A stretch of DNA of 28,301 nucleotides from CAJQPP01 sp041747075 (GCA_041747075.1 JBGTFW010000057.1:1-28301); one strand, 5' to 3'; shown: positions 1-8,200, counted from the stretch's first letter. The notes: generated by a model not told the origin, from the sequence alone. A program made the numbers and translations.

Positions 1-687
1 GATCTCCTCGTGTTGAATCCGTTCCCGCGGGAGTTCGCCGGCGTTGCGTCCGTCCCGGAGGACGAGGACTCGATCGGCGATTGCTTCGACTTCGCTCAAA
101 CGATGGGAAATGTAAATGATCCCCGTGCCGCGATTGCGGAGCTCACGGATGATACGGAAGAGCTTGTCGGTTTCCGCTCCGGTAAGACTGGAAGTCGGCT
201 CGTCCATAATGAGCACTCGCGCGTCGATCGAGAGAGCCTTGGCAATTTCAACGAGTTGCTGGCGGCCGATCGCGAGCCGTGACACGACCGTGCGCGGGGA
301 AACGTCGAGACCGACGCGGTGGAGCAGCGCGGCGACACGTCCTGTCGACGTCCGGGAAAGGAATCCGAACCGCGACGGCTCGCGACCGAGCATGATGTTG
401 GCGCCCACGTCGAGGTTGTCACAAAGATTCAATTCCTGGTGGATCAGCGCGATCCCGCAGTTCCCCGCTTCGCGCGGCGAAGGCAACTGGACCGGTTTTC
501 CATCGAGGAGGATTTCACCGCCGTCGGGTCGCTGGACTCCGGCAAGGATTTTCATCAGCGTGCTCTTGCCCGCGCCGTTTTCACCGACAACGGCAAGGAT
601 TTCACCCGCATTGAGCTCCAGACCGACCTCGTCCAGCGCGACGACGCCCGGAAAGGACTTGCGAATTTGGCGGGCGGCGAGCAGCAC
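1..687 (-). CDS. Sugar-type ABC transporter ATP-binding protein (partial, N-terminal half)
   Basis: ATPase subunit of an ABC importer of the RbsA/MglA/XylG class, which energises uptake of monosaccharides at the inner face of the cytoplasmic membrane. The first 229 codons are present and the 3' part lies outside the window. Visible motifs: Walker A GENGAGKST (residues 36-44 or so), Q-loop in LIHQELNL (about 81-88), ABC signature variant LAIGRQQLVEIAKAL (about 138-152, compare LSIGQQQ in RbsA), Walker B VLIMDEPTSSLTG (about 158-170), and H-loop IYISHRL (about 191-197). RbsA-type proteins are usually about 500 residues with two ATPase halves, so only the first half is seen. The start is GTG at 687, chosen because AAGGGG lies 6 bases upstream and the homology begins there with LLAARQIRKSFPGVVALD. 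Permease and binding-protein genes are not in view, so the substrate is unknown. The family call is firm; the exact sugar is not. Confidence 0.93.
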   Translation of the reverse strand, partial: MLLAARQIRKSFPGVVALDEVGLELNAGEILAVVGENGAGKSTLMKILAGVQRPDGGEILLDGKPVQLPSPREAGNCGIALIHQELNLCDNLDVGANIMLGREPSRFGFLSRTSTGRVAALLHRVGLDVSPRTVVSRLAIGRQQLVEIAKALSIDARVLIMDEPTSSLTGAETDKLFRIIRELRNRGTGIIYISHRLSEVEAIADRVLVLRDGRNAGELPRERIQHEEI

Positions 688-703
688 GGATCCCCTTTTT
701 TTT

Positions 704-758
704 ACGGCCCTGGAAGGCCGTCGTACTCTTTATTACGACGGCCTGGAAGGCCGTCGTA
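704..758. repeat. Two-copy palindromic intergenic repeat
   Basis: A GC-rich unit occurs twice in direct orientation (704-726 and 735-759), both centred on GGCCTGGAAGGCC or a one-base variant. The second copy forms a perfect hairpin: TACGACGGCC (734-743), loop TGGAA, GGCCGTCGTA (749-758). The first copy can form a shorter stem. This resembles the short palindromes scattered between genes in planctomycete genomes. It sits just upstream of the GTG start of the ABC ATPase and downstream of nothing on the plus strand, so it is not an obvious terminator for a gene in view. The rest of the 688-1006 gap shows no convincing gene. Confidence 0.8.
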
Positions 759-1006
759 CCTAAAACGCGTTCCACGCATTATCCAACCCGAAACGTCACT
801 CATCAAGCCGGTCGGTTGCGGCATCCATTAATAAACCCGCACTCAGTCACGCCACACTGATTATCTCGCAAAACAATTTGGCGGATCGGAGGCGGCAATC
901 ATGCTCTTGATTTCGGTTAACAAAAGCAACCGGCCAGTTCCATCCGAGATCGTACCCGGTGGAAACAAGCTGAGCCTGACGATTACCTCATCGAGGAGTA
1001 CTGTCC

Positions 1007-1423
1007 ATGTTCGCGAAAACGATCATTTTACTGTTTGCAAGTTCCCTGCTGACGTGCGCCCTGTCGAGCGACGTGGCGGCCCAGCGAGTCGAGTTGCGGG
1101 CGCGCCTTGTGAGGGCAGGCGCCGAGCCGGTCGCGTCCGGTAACGCCCGCTACGAGCAGCGATCGGATCGAATCCGCTTTTCCGCCGAAGCCGAGGACTT
1201 GAGAACAACGACCCGCATCAACGTCTTCGTCAATAGGGCATTCGTCGGTTCGGCTGCGACGAACGCCTTTGGAACCGCCGATCTCAACCTGGACAGCCGT
1301 GACGGACAAAAAGTTCCGAGGATGGCCGACGGTGACACCGTTACGGTGTTTGACCAGAATGGCGCATTGATTTTACGCGGCGTCCTGCGAAGCCGGAGAA
1401 TCGGCGGGAGGTCGGGCAACTGA
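1007..1423 (+). CDS. Small secreted protein with one copy of a planctomycete repeat domain
   Basis: 138-residue protein of unknown function, predicted to be exported. Residues 1-25 are a signal peptide (charged start MFAK, hydrophobic core, probable cleavage after DVAA). The mature part, about residues 28-127, is a single beta-rich module: a charged strand segment, then INVFVNRAFVG, a T.AFGTADLNL segment, and a closing GDTVTVFDQNGALILRGVL. The same pattern, VFVNNLQVG then T.SDGRGELEL then GTVVRVGNLVNGTF, occurs three times in the protein at 8201-9565, so the two are related by domain. The start is ATG 1007 with GAGGAG 8 bases upstream. It is monocistronic: a strong terminator follows at 1477-1510. 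The tail is basic (RSRRIGGRSGN). No enzymatic motif is visible; a structural or binding role outside the cytoplasm is inference. Confidence 0.85.
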   Translation: MFAKTIILLFASSLLTCALSSDVAAQRVELRARLVRAGAEPVASGNARYEQRSDRIRFSAEAEDLRTTTRINVFVNRAFVGSAATNAFGTADLNLDSRDGQKVPRMADGDTVTVFDQNGALILRGVLRSRRIGGRSGN

Positions 1424-1476
1424 TCAGGCGGCGATTGACTGGAATCCTCTCGTCGAACCTGACTCGGTGCAACCAG

Positions 1477-1510
1477 CCTGGATGGTCTTTTCGGTCATCC
1501 AGGTTTTTTT
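1477..1510 (+). terminator. Rho-independent terminator
   Basis: Perfect 8-bp stem CCTGGATG (1477-1484) / CATCCAGG (1496-1503), an 11-base loop, then seven T residues. It lies 53 bases after the stop codon of the secreted protein at 1007-1423 and ends that transcript. Confidence 0.88.
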
Positions 1511-1524
1511 GGTTGGTGAAAGTG

Positions 1525-1695
1525 GTTCACTCGCTTGCGCTCTTGCGCTTCGGGCTTGTATTGGCCACAGGTCGGCGGTTCGTGAAAGTTGCGAAAGCCG
1601 TTCACTCGCTGGCGCTTCGTGCTTGTATTGGCCACAGGTCGGCGGTTCGTGAACGGTGGTTCACTCGCTTGCGCTTCGGGCTTGTATTGGCCACA
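1525..1695. repeat. Three tandem copies of a ~54-bp planctomycete-type repeat
   Basis: Copies at 1525-1586, 1600-1653 and 1659-1695 (the last truncated). Each begins GTTCACTCGCT and contains GCTTGTATTGGCCACA; the first two continue GGTCGGCGGTTCGTGAA. Copy 1 carries an extra 8 bases (a duplication inside its TTGCGCTC segment); copy 2 has GCTGGCGCTTCGTG where the others have GCTTGCGCTTCGGG. Spurious reading frames through it encode SLALRACIGH or YKPEAQ-like strings, familiar from overpredicted planctomycete proteins. The array sits between the terminator at 1510 and the sigma-factor promoter region, so it forms the upstream region of the sigma-kinase operon. Confidence 0.85.
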
Positions 1696-1712
1696 AAACG
1701 GCGCCGTCCAGC

Positions 1713-1718
1713 TAGAAT
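1713..1718 (+). promoter_or_regulatory. Putative -10 element for the sigma-kinase operon
   Basis: TAGAAT in the context GCTAGAATAG, about 50 bases before the sigma-factor ATG at 1769. The same ten bases occur upstream of the asparaginase on the minus strand (11951-11960). No good -35 is present at 16-18 bases; the nearest, TTGGCC (1687-1692), lies in the last repeat copy with a 20-base spacer, so the promoter would be weak or use another sigma factor. Confidence 0.4.
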
Positions 1719-1768
1719 AGCCCTTGTCGTTCCATTTCAACCGACAACATCCAGCACCCTTTACGAAA

Positions 1769-2383
1769 ATGACAAGCGACCCGGCGGAGAGGCCCGCACC
1801 GGAATTCGCCGAACTCACCGACCAGTCGCTTATTCGGCGATTTCGCGAAGGCGAGGATGACGCCGCCACGGAATTGTATGTCCGGTACGCCAGCCGCCTC
1901 GTGAAACTGGCGGACCGCCAGGTATATGACGACGTCGCGCTGCAGGCGGACCGCGAGGGGATTGTGCAATCCGTCTTTCGCACGTTCTTTCGCCGCGCCG
2001 CGGTCGGTCAGTATGACGCGATCAGCGGCGACGACTTGTGGAAGTTGATGCTCGCAATCGCCCTCAACAAGATTCGCTCGACCGGAGCATGGCACCGAGC
2101 CGCGCGCCGCAGCGTCACCCGAACCCGCGCGATCGACGACAATACACCGGTGGTCGACCGCGCCGGTGGCGACGAGGAGATGGCGCGAATCCACTTGCGA
2201 ATGACGATTGACGAATTGCTAAGCCGGTTGGACGACGATCACCGTCAAATCGTCCTGTTGCGGATCGACGGCTTTGAGATTGCCGAAATCTCCAGTCGCA
2301 CCGGTCGCGCGAAGCGGTCGGTCGAGCGCATTCTCCAGCAGTTTCGCCAGCAACTTGAACGCGTCTGCCGCGAGGAGAACTAG
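1769..2383 (+). CDS. ECF-type RNA polymerase sigma factor, planctomycete kinase-linked group
   Basis: 204-residue sigma-70 family protein that would direct RNA polymerase to a dedicated promoter set. Region 2 spans about residues 18-110 (DQSLIRRFREGEDDAATELYVRY, then the -10 recognition segment with DREGIVQSVFRTFFRR and DDLWKLMLAIALNKIRST). Region 4 spans about 147-198 with a helix-turn-helix around FEIAEISSRTGRAKRSVERIL. There is no region 3 or anti-sigma gene next to it. The start ATG 1769 is preferred over an in-frame TTG at 1724, which overlaps the probable -10 element and adds a non-conserved N-terminus; no strong ribosome site is seen. The stop is 3 bases before the kinase start, so the two form an operon. 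Planctomycetes are known to encode many such sigma-kinase pairs, where the kinase is proposed to control the sigma factor; that control is inference here. Confidence 0.92.
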   Translation: MTSDPAERPAPEFAELTDQSLIRRFREGEDDAATELYVRYASRLVKLADRQVYDDVALQADREGIVQSVFRTFFRRAAVGQYDAISGDDLWKLMLAIALNKIRSTGAWHRAARRSVTRTRAIDDNTPVVDRAGGDEEMARIHLRMTIDELLSRLDDDHRQIVLLRIDGFEIAEISSRTGRAKRSVERILQQFRQQLERVCREEN

Positions 2384-2386
2384 ACC

Positions 2387-5300
2387 ATGAGTAAATCCGG
2401 AATTTTTGACTCGACGGCTCATTCGGTGGTGGAAGACCACTTGCGGAATTTTGAACTCGGATGGTCACCTGACAGTCTCGCCGCACTGCGCGGCGAGGTG
2501 GCGGAACTGCCGGCTGAGGTTCGGTTCAGCGCGCTGGTCGAACTGGTCCGCGTCGATATGGAATTACGGTGCGAAACGGGTCGTTCGGCGGACGTCGCGT
2601 TCTATGTGTCACTGTTTCCCGAGCTGAAGGAAAACGAGGACGCCCTCTCCGCGATTGCATTCGAGGAATATCGTCTCGCCTGTTCCGACGGTGGGGCGGA
2701 TCGCGCGAGTTCAACCCGCCGGATGCCCGATCCCGAGGAATATGCCCGCCGGTATTCCATTGATGTCTCGCGCTGGCCGGTTCTCGAGCGAGACGGGGGA
2801 TCAAGCGGATTACAATCCCGGCGCGGCCTCCAGCGATTGCCCCGGATCGGCGAGGAATTGTGTGGCTTTCGCCTGGTCGGGCTGTTGGGTACGGGAGGAT
2901 GCGGCAAGGTATTTCTGGCGCGGCAAGGCGATCTTGCCAACCGCCTCGTGAGCCTCAAGGTCACCACGCAACAATCGCGCGAGTCACTTTTCCTGGCACG
3001 CTTGCAACATTCGAACGTGGTCCCGATTTATTCGGTTCACCAGGTCGGCGGGTGCAACGCGATCTGTATGCCGTTCCTTGGACTGTCCACGCTCAAGGAC
3101 CTGCTTCAGGGGGCGCGGGGTCCGCGGAATGCCGAGCCGTTGCCGCGTTCGTCCCGAGCACTCCTTTCCACGATCAACCAGCAGCGAGTCAACTCGGTTC
3201 TCGAGACGATCCCGGACGGAGAAGATCGAGACCGGTTTCGCGTTCTTTTTTCCGACGGGGACGAGGAGCCCGTTCGAGATAATCAGGCGACGCGCGAGGC
3301 ATGGACGACGACGGCGCTCAACATCGCGGTCGAGGCGATGGACGGACTTGCCCACGCACACTCCAAGGGGATCGTGCATGGTGACGTCAAACCGGCCAAC
3401 ATCCTGATTACCGACGACGGGCATCCCGTACTTCTCGATTTCCACTTGTCACTGCAAACCAGTGCCGGCGGCCTGCCGGGGGCGTGGGTCGGTGGAACGA
3501 TGCCGTACATGGCCCCTGAACAATTGCACGGGTTCCAAAGCGGTGTGCCTGTTGTCGATCCGCGCGGCGACGTCTGGTCGGCGGGAATCGTCCTGTATGA
3601 AATGCTGGTCGGCCGGTTGCCGTGGGAATTACCCGCCACAAGCGGCGACTTCCAGGCCCTTGCGCCTCAATTGATTTCGCAGCGCCAATCGACCGAAGGC
3701 GTTTTTGACGATCCCAACGCGAAACGCCTCAACCCCGATCTGAAGCGGATGATCCACAAGTGCCTCGCTCCCGATCCTGCGCGCCGCTACCCGAGTGCAA
3801 GCGAGCTTCGAGAGGACCTGTGGCTTCATCGGGCCAACCGGACGCCGCGACACGCCGGCTCATCAGGAATGACCGAACGAACGCGAAAGTTTCTGCGGCG
3901 GCACCCCAAACTCACGTCGATCACGACGCTTTCACTAATCAGTTTGCTGACGATCGCGTTCCTTTCCGGATTGTTGGTAACGCGTTCGTCACGACTGGCT
4001 CGAGCCGACGCGCTGGCGGAGAGCAGGGCGTTTGTCGAAGCGGTGCAACGCGACCCGCTTGACCTGGCGATCATTTCCGGCAATCTCTCGCGCCTCGAGA
4101 GGGCTGCGCGGGAGACCGAACGGTTGCTTGGAACATGGCAAGCCGATACGCCCGAAAACCTCGTTTCCGGAACGCGATTCACGCGACTCTCCAGCGAGCA
4201 ACAGTCAAATGAACTGGAAGCCGCGCGAGCGACGCGGTTTTGGCTCGCCGAGTCGTACCGTCGCCGGGCGACTCTTGCCTCGGCTGAAGAGGAAAAGACC
4301 CGGCTGCTCTCGGCGGCAATCGATGAAAACCGGGAAGCCGAAAAATTGCAACACGTGGGCGAGCGGCGACGCGGTCTGGACTTGCAATATGCGCAGATCC
4401 TTGGCGAGCAGGGAAAGGCCGGCGAGGCCCGGCGACTTGAAAACGAGGCGACGTCGCTGCAGCCTGAATTTTCGGACGACTGGACGATGATGGCCTGGTT
4501 GTTGCGGGACAAGGATGCGTCGATCGAGTTTGCGGAGAAAGCCGTTGAGAACACCCCGCTTGTCTTTGGCGCGTGGCTGGTCGCCGGCAACGTGATGGTT
4601 GGACATCAGCGGTTCGATGAAGCAAAGGCGTATTTCTCGGTCGCGACACGCCTTGCTCCCAGGGAACCGGTCGCCCATTACCTGGCCGGACGCGTCGCCA
4701 TGGACCAGGGCAACCTCGCATCGGCGCAGTCGTTGCTCGAAACGGCGCAGGCTCTCGATTCTGACAACGATACGATCCTCCTTAATCTTGGACTCGTCTA
4801 CATGGGGCTTGGGCGATTTCGCGACGCGGAAGCGCTGTTTGAACGAGCGATCGAACTGGGGACTCCCTTTTCACGCGTCTGGTATCTTCGCGCGGACGTC
4901 CGGCGTCGGCAGGGAAACGAGCTGGGCGCGGCGAAGGACTTTGAAAAATTCCTTAAAACCAGGCCCATGGACGAGATCAGTTACGTCACGCGCGGGGCGG
5001 CTCTTGTCGCGTCCGAGCCGGACAAGGCGATTGCCGATTTTCGGCAAGCCCTCCGGCTGAACCCTCGCTCGGCAACCGCATTGCAAAACCTTGCCCACGT
5101 TTTTTCCGAAGTGCAGAAGGATTTGCCCCAGGCTTTGGAAACGATGGATCGGCTGGTTGCCCTGAATCCCGGCGACCCCGTACCGATTGCGACTCGCGGC
5201 GTATTGTATGCGCGCCATGGACAACGGGAACTGGCTCACGATGACGCGCGCAAGGCGCTTCAGTTGCGAACCGACGCCGAAATCCGCTACCGTGTCGCCG

Positions 5301-5521
5301 GCATTTACGCCCAGACGTCGACGATTGAATCGTCAGACGCCAACATGGCCTTTGAATTGATAGCCCGGGCGATGCTGGAAAACCCGGCGCTGGTGATGAA
5401 TTTGATGGCCCGCGATCCCGACCTTGAGCCACTGAAACCGCTCGGTCGCTGGGAAAAATTGAGTGAGGCGCTCTCCCGAATCGCGGAACTTGCCAACGTC
5501 CCGGATCGGGCGGGAGAATGA
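2387..5521 (+). CDS. Transmembrane Ser/Thr protein kinase with C-terminal TPR repeats
   Basis: 1044-residue membrane kinase. The N-terminal 150 residues are a variable domain. The kinase domain follows: glycine loop GTGGCGKV (168-175), ATP lysine K191 in VSLKV, catalytic loop HGDVKPAN (331-338, with D333, K335, N338), metal-binding motif DFH instead of DFG (351-353), and APE (376-378). A long insert (about 235-310) precedes helix alphaE. One membrane helix lies at about 509-533, and about 8-10 TPR units fill residues 620-1020 (for example AHYLAGRVAMDQGNLASAQ, LNLGLVYMGLGRFRDAEALF). The kinase would face the cytoplasm and the TPR part the other side. The loop is of the non-RD type (G in place of R). 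The start is ATG 2387 with GAGGAG 9 bases upstream, inside the sigma gene. The 3' end abuts a transposase remnant. Kinase activity is likely but the DFH change leaves some doubt. Confidence 0.94.
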   Translation: MSKSGIFDSTAHSVVEDHLRNFELGWSPDSLAALRGEVAELPAEVRFSALVELVRVDMELRCETGRSADVAFYVSLFPELKENEDALSAIAFEEYRLACSDGGADRASSTRRMPDPEEYARRYSIDVSRWPVLERDGGSSGLQSRRGLQRLPRIGEELCGFRLVGLLGTGGCGKVFLARQGDLANRLVSLKVTTQQSRESLFLARLQHSNVVPIYSVHQVGGCNAICMPFLGLSTLKDLLQGARGPRNAEPLPRSSRALLSTINQQRVNSVLETIPDGEDRDRFRVLFSDGDEEPVRDNQATREAWTTTALNIAVEAMDGLAHAHSKGIVHGDVKPANILITDDGHPVLLDFHLSLQTSAGGLPGAWVGGTMPYMAPEQLHGFQSGVPVVDPRGDVWSAGIVLYEMLVGRLPWELPATSGDFQALAPQLISQRQSTEGVFDDPNAKRLNPDLKRMIHKCLAPDPARRYPSASELREDLWLHRANRTPRHAGSSGMTERTRKFLRRHPKLTSITTLSLISLLTIAFLSGLLVTRSSRLARADALAESRAFVEAVQRDPLDLAIISGNLSRLERAARETERLLGTWQADTPENLVSGTRFTRLSSEQQSNELEAARATRFWLAESYRRRATLASAEEEKTRLLSAAIDENREAEKLQHVGERRRGLDLQYAQILGEQGKAGEARRLENEATSLQPEFSDDWTMMAWLLRDKDASIEFAEKAVENTPLVFGAWLVAGNVMVGHQRFDEAKAYFSVATRLAPREPVAHYLAGRVAMDQGNLASAQSLLETAQALDSDNDTILLNLGLVYMGLGRFRDAEALFERAIELGTPFSRVWYLRADVRRRQGNELGAAKDFEKFLKTRPMDEISYVTRGAALVASEPDKAIADFRQALRLNPRSATALQNLAHVFSEVQKDLPQALETMDRLVALNPGDPVPIATRGVLYARHGQRELAHDDARKALQLRTDAEIRYRVAGIYAQTSTIESSDANMAFELIARAMLENPALVMNLMARDPDLEPLKPLGRWEKLSEALSRIAELANVPDRAGE

Positions 5522-5526
5522 CTGAG

Positions 5527-5815
5527 AAATGTCTTTCGGCGGTGATGCTCTTCCTGATTCGCGATGTATTGCTTGACGCCTTGGCGTGCGATTGGGCTGA
5601 TCGTAAACGCTCCGTAACCCTCCTGCCATGCGAAATCACGGACACCAATTTGGTCATGTACCCAAATTGACGCCGCCTTTTTCAATTCCCGCATGAAATC
5701 AGCCAGACGATGTGTTGATTTCAAACCCACGAGGAGGTGAACATGATCGGCGGTGCCACCCACTCCCTGGGAATACCCATCGAGTCCGTTGACGGTTCCC
5801 CCGAGATATTCATGA
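5527..5815 (-). pseudogene. IS200-like REP-associated transposase (RAYT) remnant
   Basis: Minus-strand sequence matching the Y1_Tnp/RAYT family, single-strand DNA transposases that act on palindromic elements. Seen are HEYLGGTVNGLDGYSQGVGG, the HUH metal motif in ADHVHLLVGL, FMRELKKAASIWVHD, FAWQEGYGAFT, and the catalytic tyrosine helix KQYIANQEEHHRRKTF. The usual N-terminus (with an HIVFSTK-type strand) is not recognisable upstream; the reading frame there (to about 6012) is low-complexity and ends in RHIRGLTRENAGG. The usual C-terminus (E.Y...L...GIE.D.RYLW) is missing: the homology stops after KTF near 5527, and the frame then runs antisense through the kinase gene. It is therefore both 5'- and 3'-degenerate, although the catalytic core is uninterrupted. 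It occupies the 494-base gap between the kinase stop and the metalloprotease start. Confidence 0.85.
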
Positions 5816-6015
5816 ATGCCTCCGGCATTTTCGCGGGTCAATCCGCGAATATGGCGCTGCAACGAATGCGCGGCGAGAGCACGATTTGACCGATTTTCGG
5901 CTATTTGCGAAAAGGGCTGGCGGACGGGATCAGCCAACGCGGCTATAACTGTTAGCGGCGCACTTTCGCCATTCGATTTCCAACGTCGCCTCGTATCTGC
6001 AACGGCACGCAACCA

Positions 6016-8157
6016 ATGAACGGACAGATTGCTCTCCAGGACAATTTTTCAGGAATCAACTCGTGGAGGATTCCTGACGGACTCGACGGCGTGCTGGCGT
6101 CGTTTTCGAATGGTGGACAGTCGTCGAACTCCTCGCTCGACCTTCGCCCATGGGACGCTCCCGCCCGCATCACGGTCAGTCTCGCGCCGGATGGAACCAG
6201 GGTCGCCGGCTATTCCAGTTCTCTTTTTGATCCCTTCCGGACGATGTTGCAGCCGCCAGAACTTGTCGACATGGTCGCTGAGGCGATGCGATCGTGGAGT
6301 TCCCGCGCGGGCCTTAACCTGGGATTCGTCACGGATGGCGGCGAGGATTTCGGGACGAGCGGGCTGACCCAGCTTGATTCGCGTTTCGGCGACATTCGAA
6401 TCGGAGCGATTCCACTCGGCCCGGAAGTCTACGCGGTCGCAACGCCTTTCGATGACGGAGCGTCCGGGACGTGGGCGGGCGACATTCTTCTCAATTCCAA
6501 CGCAACGTTTGATTCGCTGGACCAGTTTTATTCGGTGGTCGTTCACGAATTTGGGCACGCACTCGGTCTGCCGCATACGGGTGGCGAGGGGGACATCATG
6601 AATCCGGCGGCGTTCAACACGGTCCAAACGCGAAGGGACATCGCCGCGCTGCGACTTCGTTACGGGCGGAGGCGACTCGACCAGTACGACGACGTTGATC
6701 CGAAGGACCGCAACAACTCGATGGAAAATGCCACGCGACTCAAGAACCCGGGCAGCTTCAAGAACACCGTCCCGCTGATTGCCTATGGAGACGTTCAGGG
6801 GGATCGAGACGTTGACTGGTTTGAATTGCGAGCCCTCGGCGACGATTATCAGGGGCCAGTTACCTTTCGCGTCGTAACCAGTGGAATCAGTCTTCTTTCG
6901 CCGCGACTTTCAATTTACGACGAGTCCGGAGAGCGGATTGCGGTCGTCGTCAGCAAATCAACGATCGGCGACGACCTGTCACTGACCGTTCAGGCGCCCA
7001 TCGACGAAAGTCTTTTTGTGCGAGTCTCGAATTCAGGCATATTTCATCGGGGGCGCGGCAGTTACTCACTGGTTGCCACGATGGATGCCTCCGCGACTTA
7101 TGACCCGGAAACTCTGGAATTCGCACTTCATCAGGACTTCTGGGCGCTCGATCAGTCCGACGTCCATACATTGTTCACCGAGCCGGAGCCGCTTTTTAAT
7201 AACGACTTGCATACGAACGAGACCTTCTCAACCGCGACCGACCTCGATGAAGTCTCCGGGTCGGTGGTCCCCGGCCATTTCCGGATTCAGGCCGGCATTA
7301 GTGACGTGACGGATATTGACATTTACCGGTTTCGCGCTCCCGACCTGGCTGGCGGGGCGGGGACACTGACGGCCAGCCTTCTCTCGCTCGAGCAAGAGGG
7401 CCTCGTCCCTTCCCTGCAATTTTACAATGCTTCGTTTCAGACGCTCTCGCAGCGCGTGATCGCTCGCGGAAACGGACGATACCTTGTGCAAATTGACGGG
7501 GTGGCGGCCAACAGCGATTACTACGTCGGTATCCGAAGTGACCGGCCCGGCGAGGCGTTTGACACCGGCAACTACACGTTCGATTTGTTGTTCAACCGTC
7601 CGAAATATGAACTTGACAATCTCGGAAGCGGAACCCTTGGGACCCAGGATCGCAGCGAGCAACACACGCTGTATGTGGCCGAAACCCAGATGTTTCACTT
7701 CGGGATCAAGGCGGGTTTTAATACGCAGCTTGCCGGGACAACGATCTGGGGGAGTGTCTATAACGAAGAGGGCGATCTCGTGTGGCGCGGGCATACTCGT
7801 CCAGGCGAATTCCGGTCCGCCAACAGCGTCGTCTTGCGACCCGGCAGCTATTTGATTCAGGTGGACCTTGCAGGTTCCGCCGCCACCGCCGGGACGCTCG
7901 CCTACACCCTTCAGGGCAAGGTTTTATCCGATCCAATTGGACCGGAATTGATCAACCCCGCGAACCTCCCATTTCCGCACTGCAAGCCCGGTTCGCCTGA
8001 GTTTTGTTATCCGGGAGACCGGCAAACGACGGACCCGTTCCTCGTCGTGGGAGGCGGTGAGATTGGCGTTCCTCCAGGTTCGACCACTCCGCCGCCGGAT
8101 CAAAACGTCAATCTCTGGTACTGGTACGAGAACTGGAACGCACCCGTTGGCGGCTAG
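6016..8157 (+). CDS. Matrixin-type zinc metalloprotease with two PPC-like domains
   Basis: 713-residue protein of the metzincin/M10 class. The zinc site is HEFGHALGLPH (H177, E178, H181, H187) with the Met-turn GDIMNP (M195), about 18 residues on, as the family requires. The catalytic domain covers about 45-220. Two pre-peptidase C-terminal-like beta domains follow: about 240-355 (GDVQGDRDVDWFEL to GSYSLVATMD) and about 400-525 (DVTDIDIYRFRAPD to GNYTFDLLFN), with a third beta-rich segment to about 640. The Pro/Thr-rich C-terminus ends in aromatic residues (WYWYENWN). No signal peptide is visible: the only in-frame start is ATG 6016, an in-frame TAG lies at 5953, and there is no clear ribosome site. 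This suggests an N-terminal loss or non-classical export. The next gene (44 bases on) encodes another exported-type protein and is probably co-transcribed. Fold and zinc site are clear; substrate is unknown. Confidence 0.92.
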   Translation: MNGQIALQDNFSGINSWRIPDGLDGVLASFSNGGQSSNSSLDLRPWDAPARITVSLAPDGTRVAGYSSSLFDPFRTMLQPPELVDMVAEAMRSWSSRAGLNLGFVTDGGEDFGTSGLTQLDSRFGDIRIGAIPLGPEVYAVATPFDDGASGTWAGDILLNSNATFDSLDQFYSVVVHEFGHALGLPHTGGEGDIMNPAAFNTVQTRRDIAALRLRYGRRRLDQYDDVDPKDRNNSMENATRLKNPGSFKNTVPLIAYGDVQGDRDVDWFELRALGDDYQGPVTFRVVTSGISLLSPRLSIYDESGERIAVVVSKSTIGDDLSLTVQAPIDESLFVRVSNSGIFHRGRGSYSLVATMDASATYDPETLEFALHQDFWALDQSDVHTLFTEPEPLFNNDLHTNETFSTATDLDEVSGSVVPGHFRIQAGISDVTDIDIYRFRAPDLAGGAGTLTASLLSLEQEGLVPSLQFYNASFQTLSQRVIARGNGRYLVQIDGVAANSDYYVGIRSDRPGEAFDTGNYTFDLLFNRPKYELDNLGSGTLGTQDRSEQHTLYVAETQMFHFGIKAGFNTQLAGTTIWGSVYNEEGDLVWRGHTRPGEFRSANSVVLRPGSYLIQVDLAGSAATAGTLAYTLQGKVLSDPIGPELINPANLPFPHCKPGSPEFCYPGDRQTTDPFLVVGGGEIGVPPGSTTPPPDQNVNLWYWYENWNAPVGG

Positions 8158-8200
8158 AGTCGGACTTTACAGATTGTTTTTTTTTAGTGGAGAGACTTCA

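Noticed and set aside
901..1143. 80-residue frame with a GGAGG site 8 bases before its ATG
   Set aside because: It overlaps the signal peptide of the 1007 gene in another frame and has no recognisable pattern. A short leader peptide is possible, but not supported.
1525..1695. CRISPR array
   Set aside because: Only three copies, spacers of 5-13 bases, unequal units and no cas genes.
1435..1860. 141-residue frame through the repeats
   Set aside because: It reads the tandem repeats (SLALRACIGH strings) and overlaps the sigma-factor start in another frame.
3826..4590. 254-residue Ser/Arg-rich minus-strand frame
   Set aside because: Antisense to the kinase membrane and TPR region; no domain.
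5305..6012. Intact 235-residue transposase
   Set aside because: Only the central part matches the RAYT family; the last 70 codons are antisense to the kinase gene and the N-terminus is unrecognisable.
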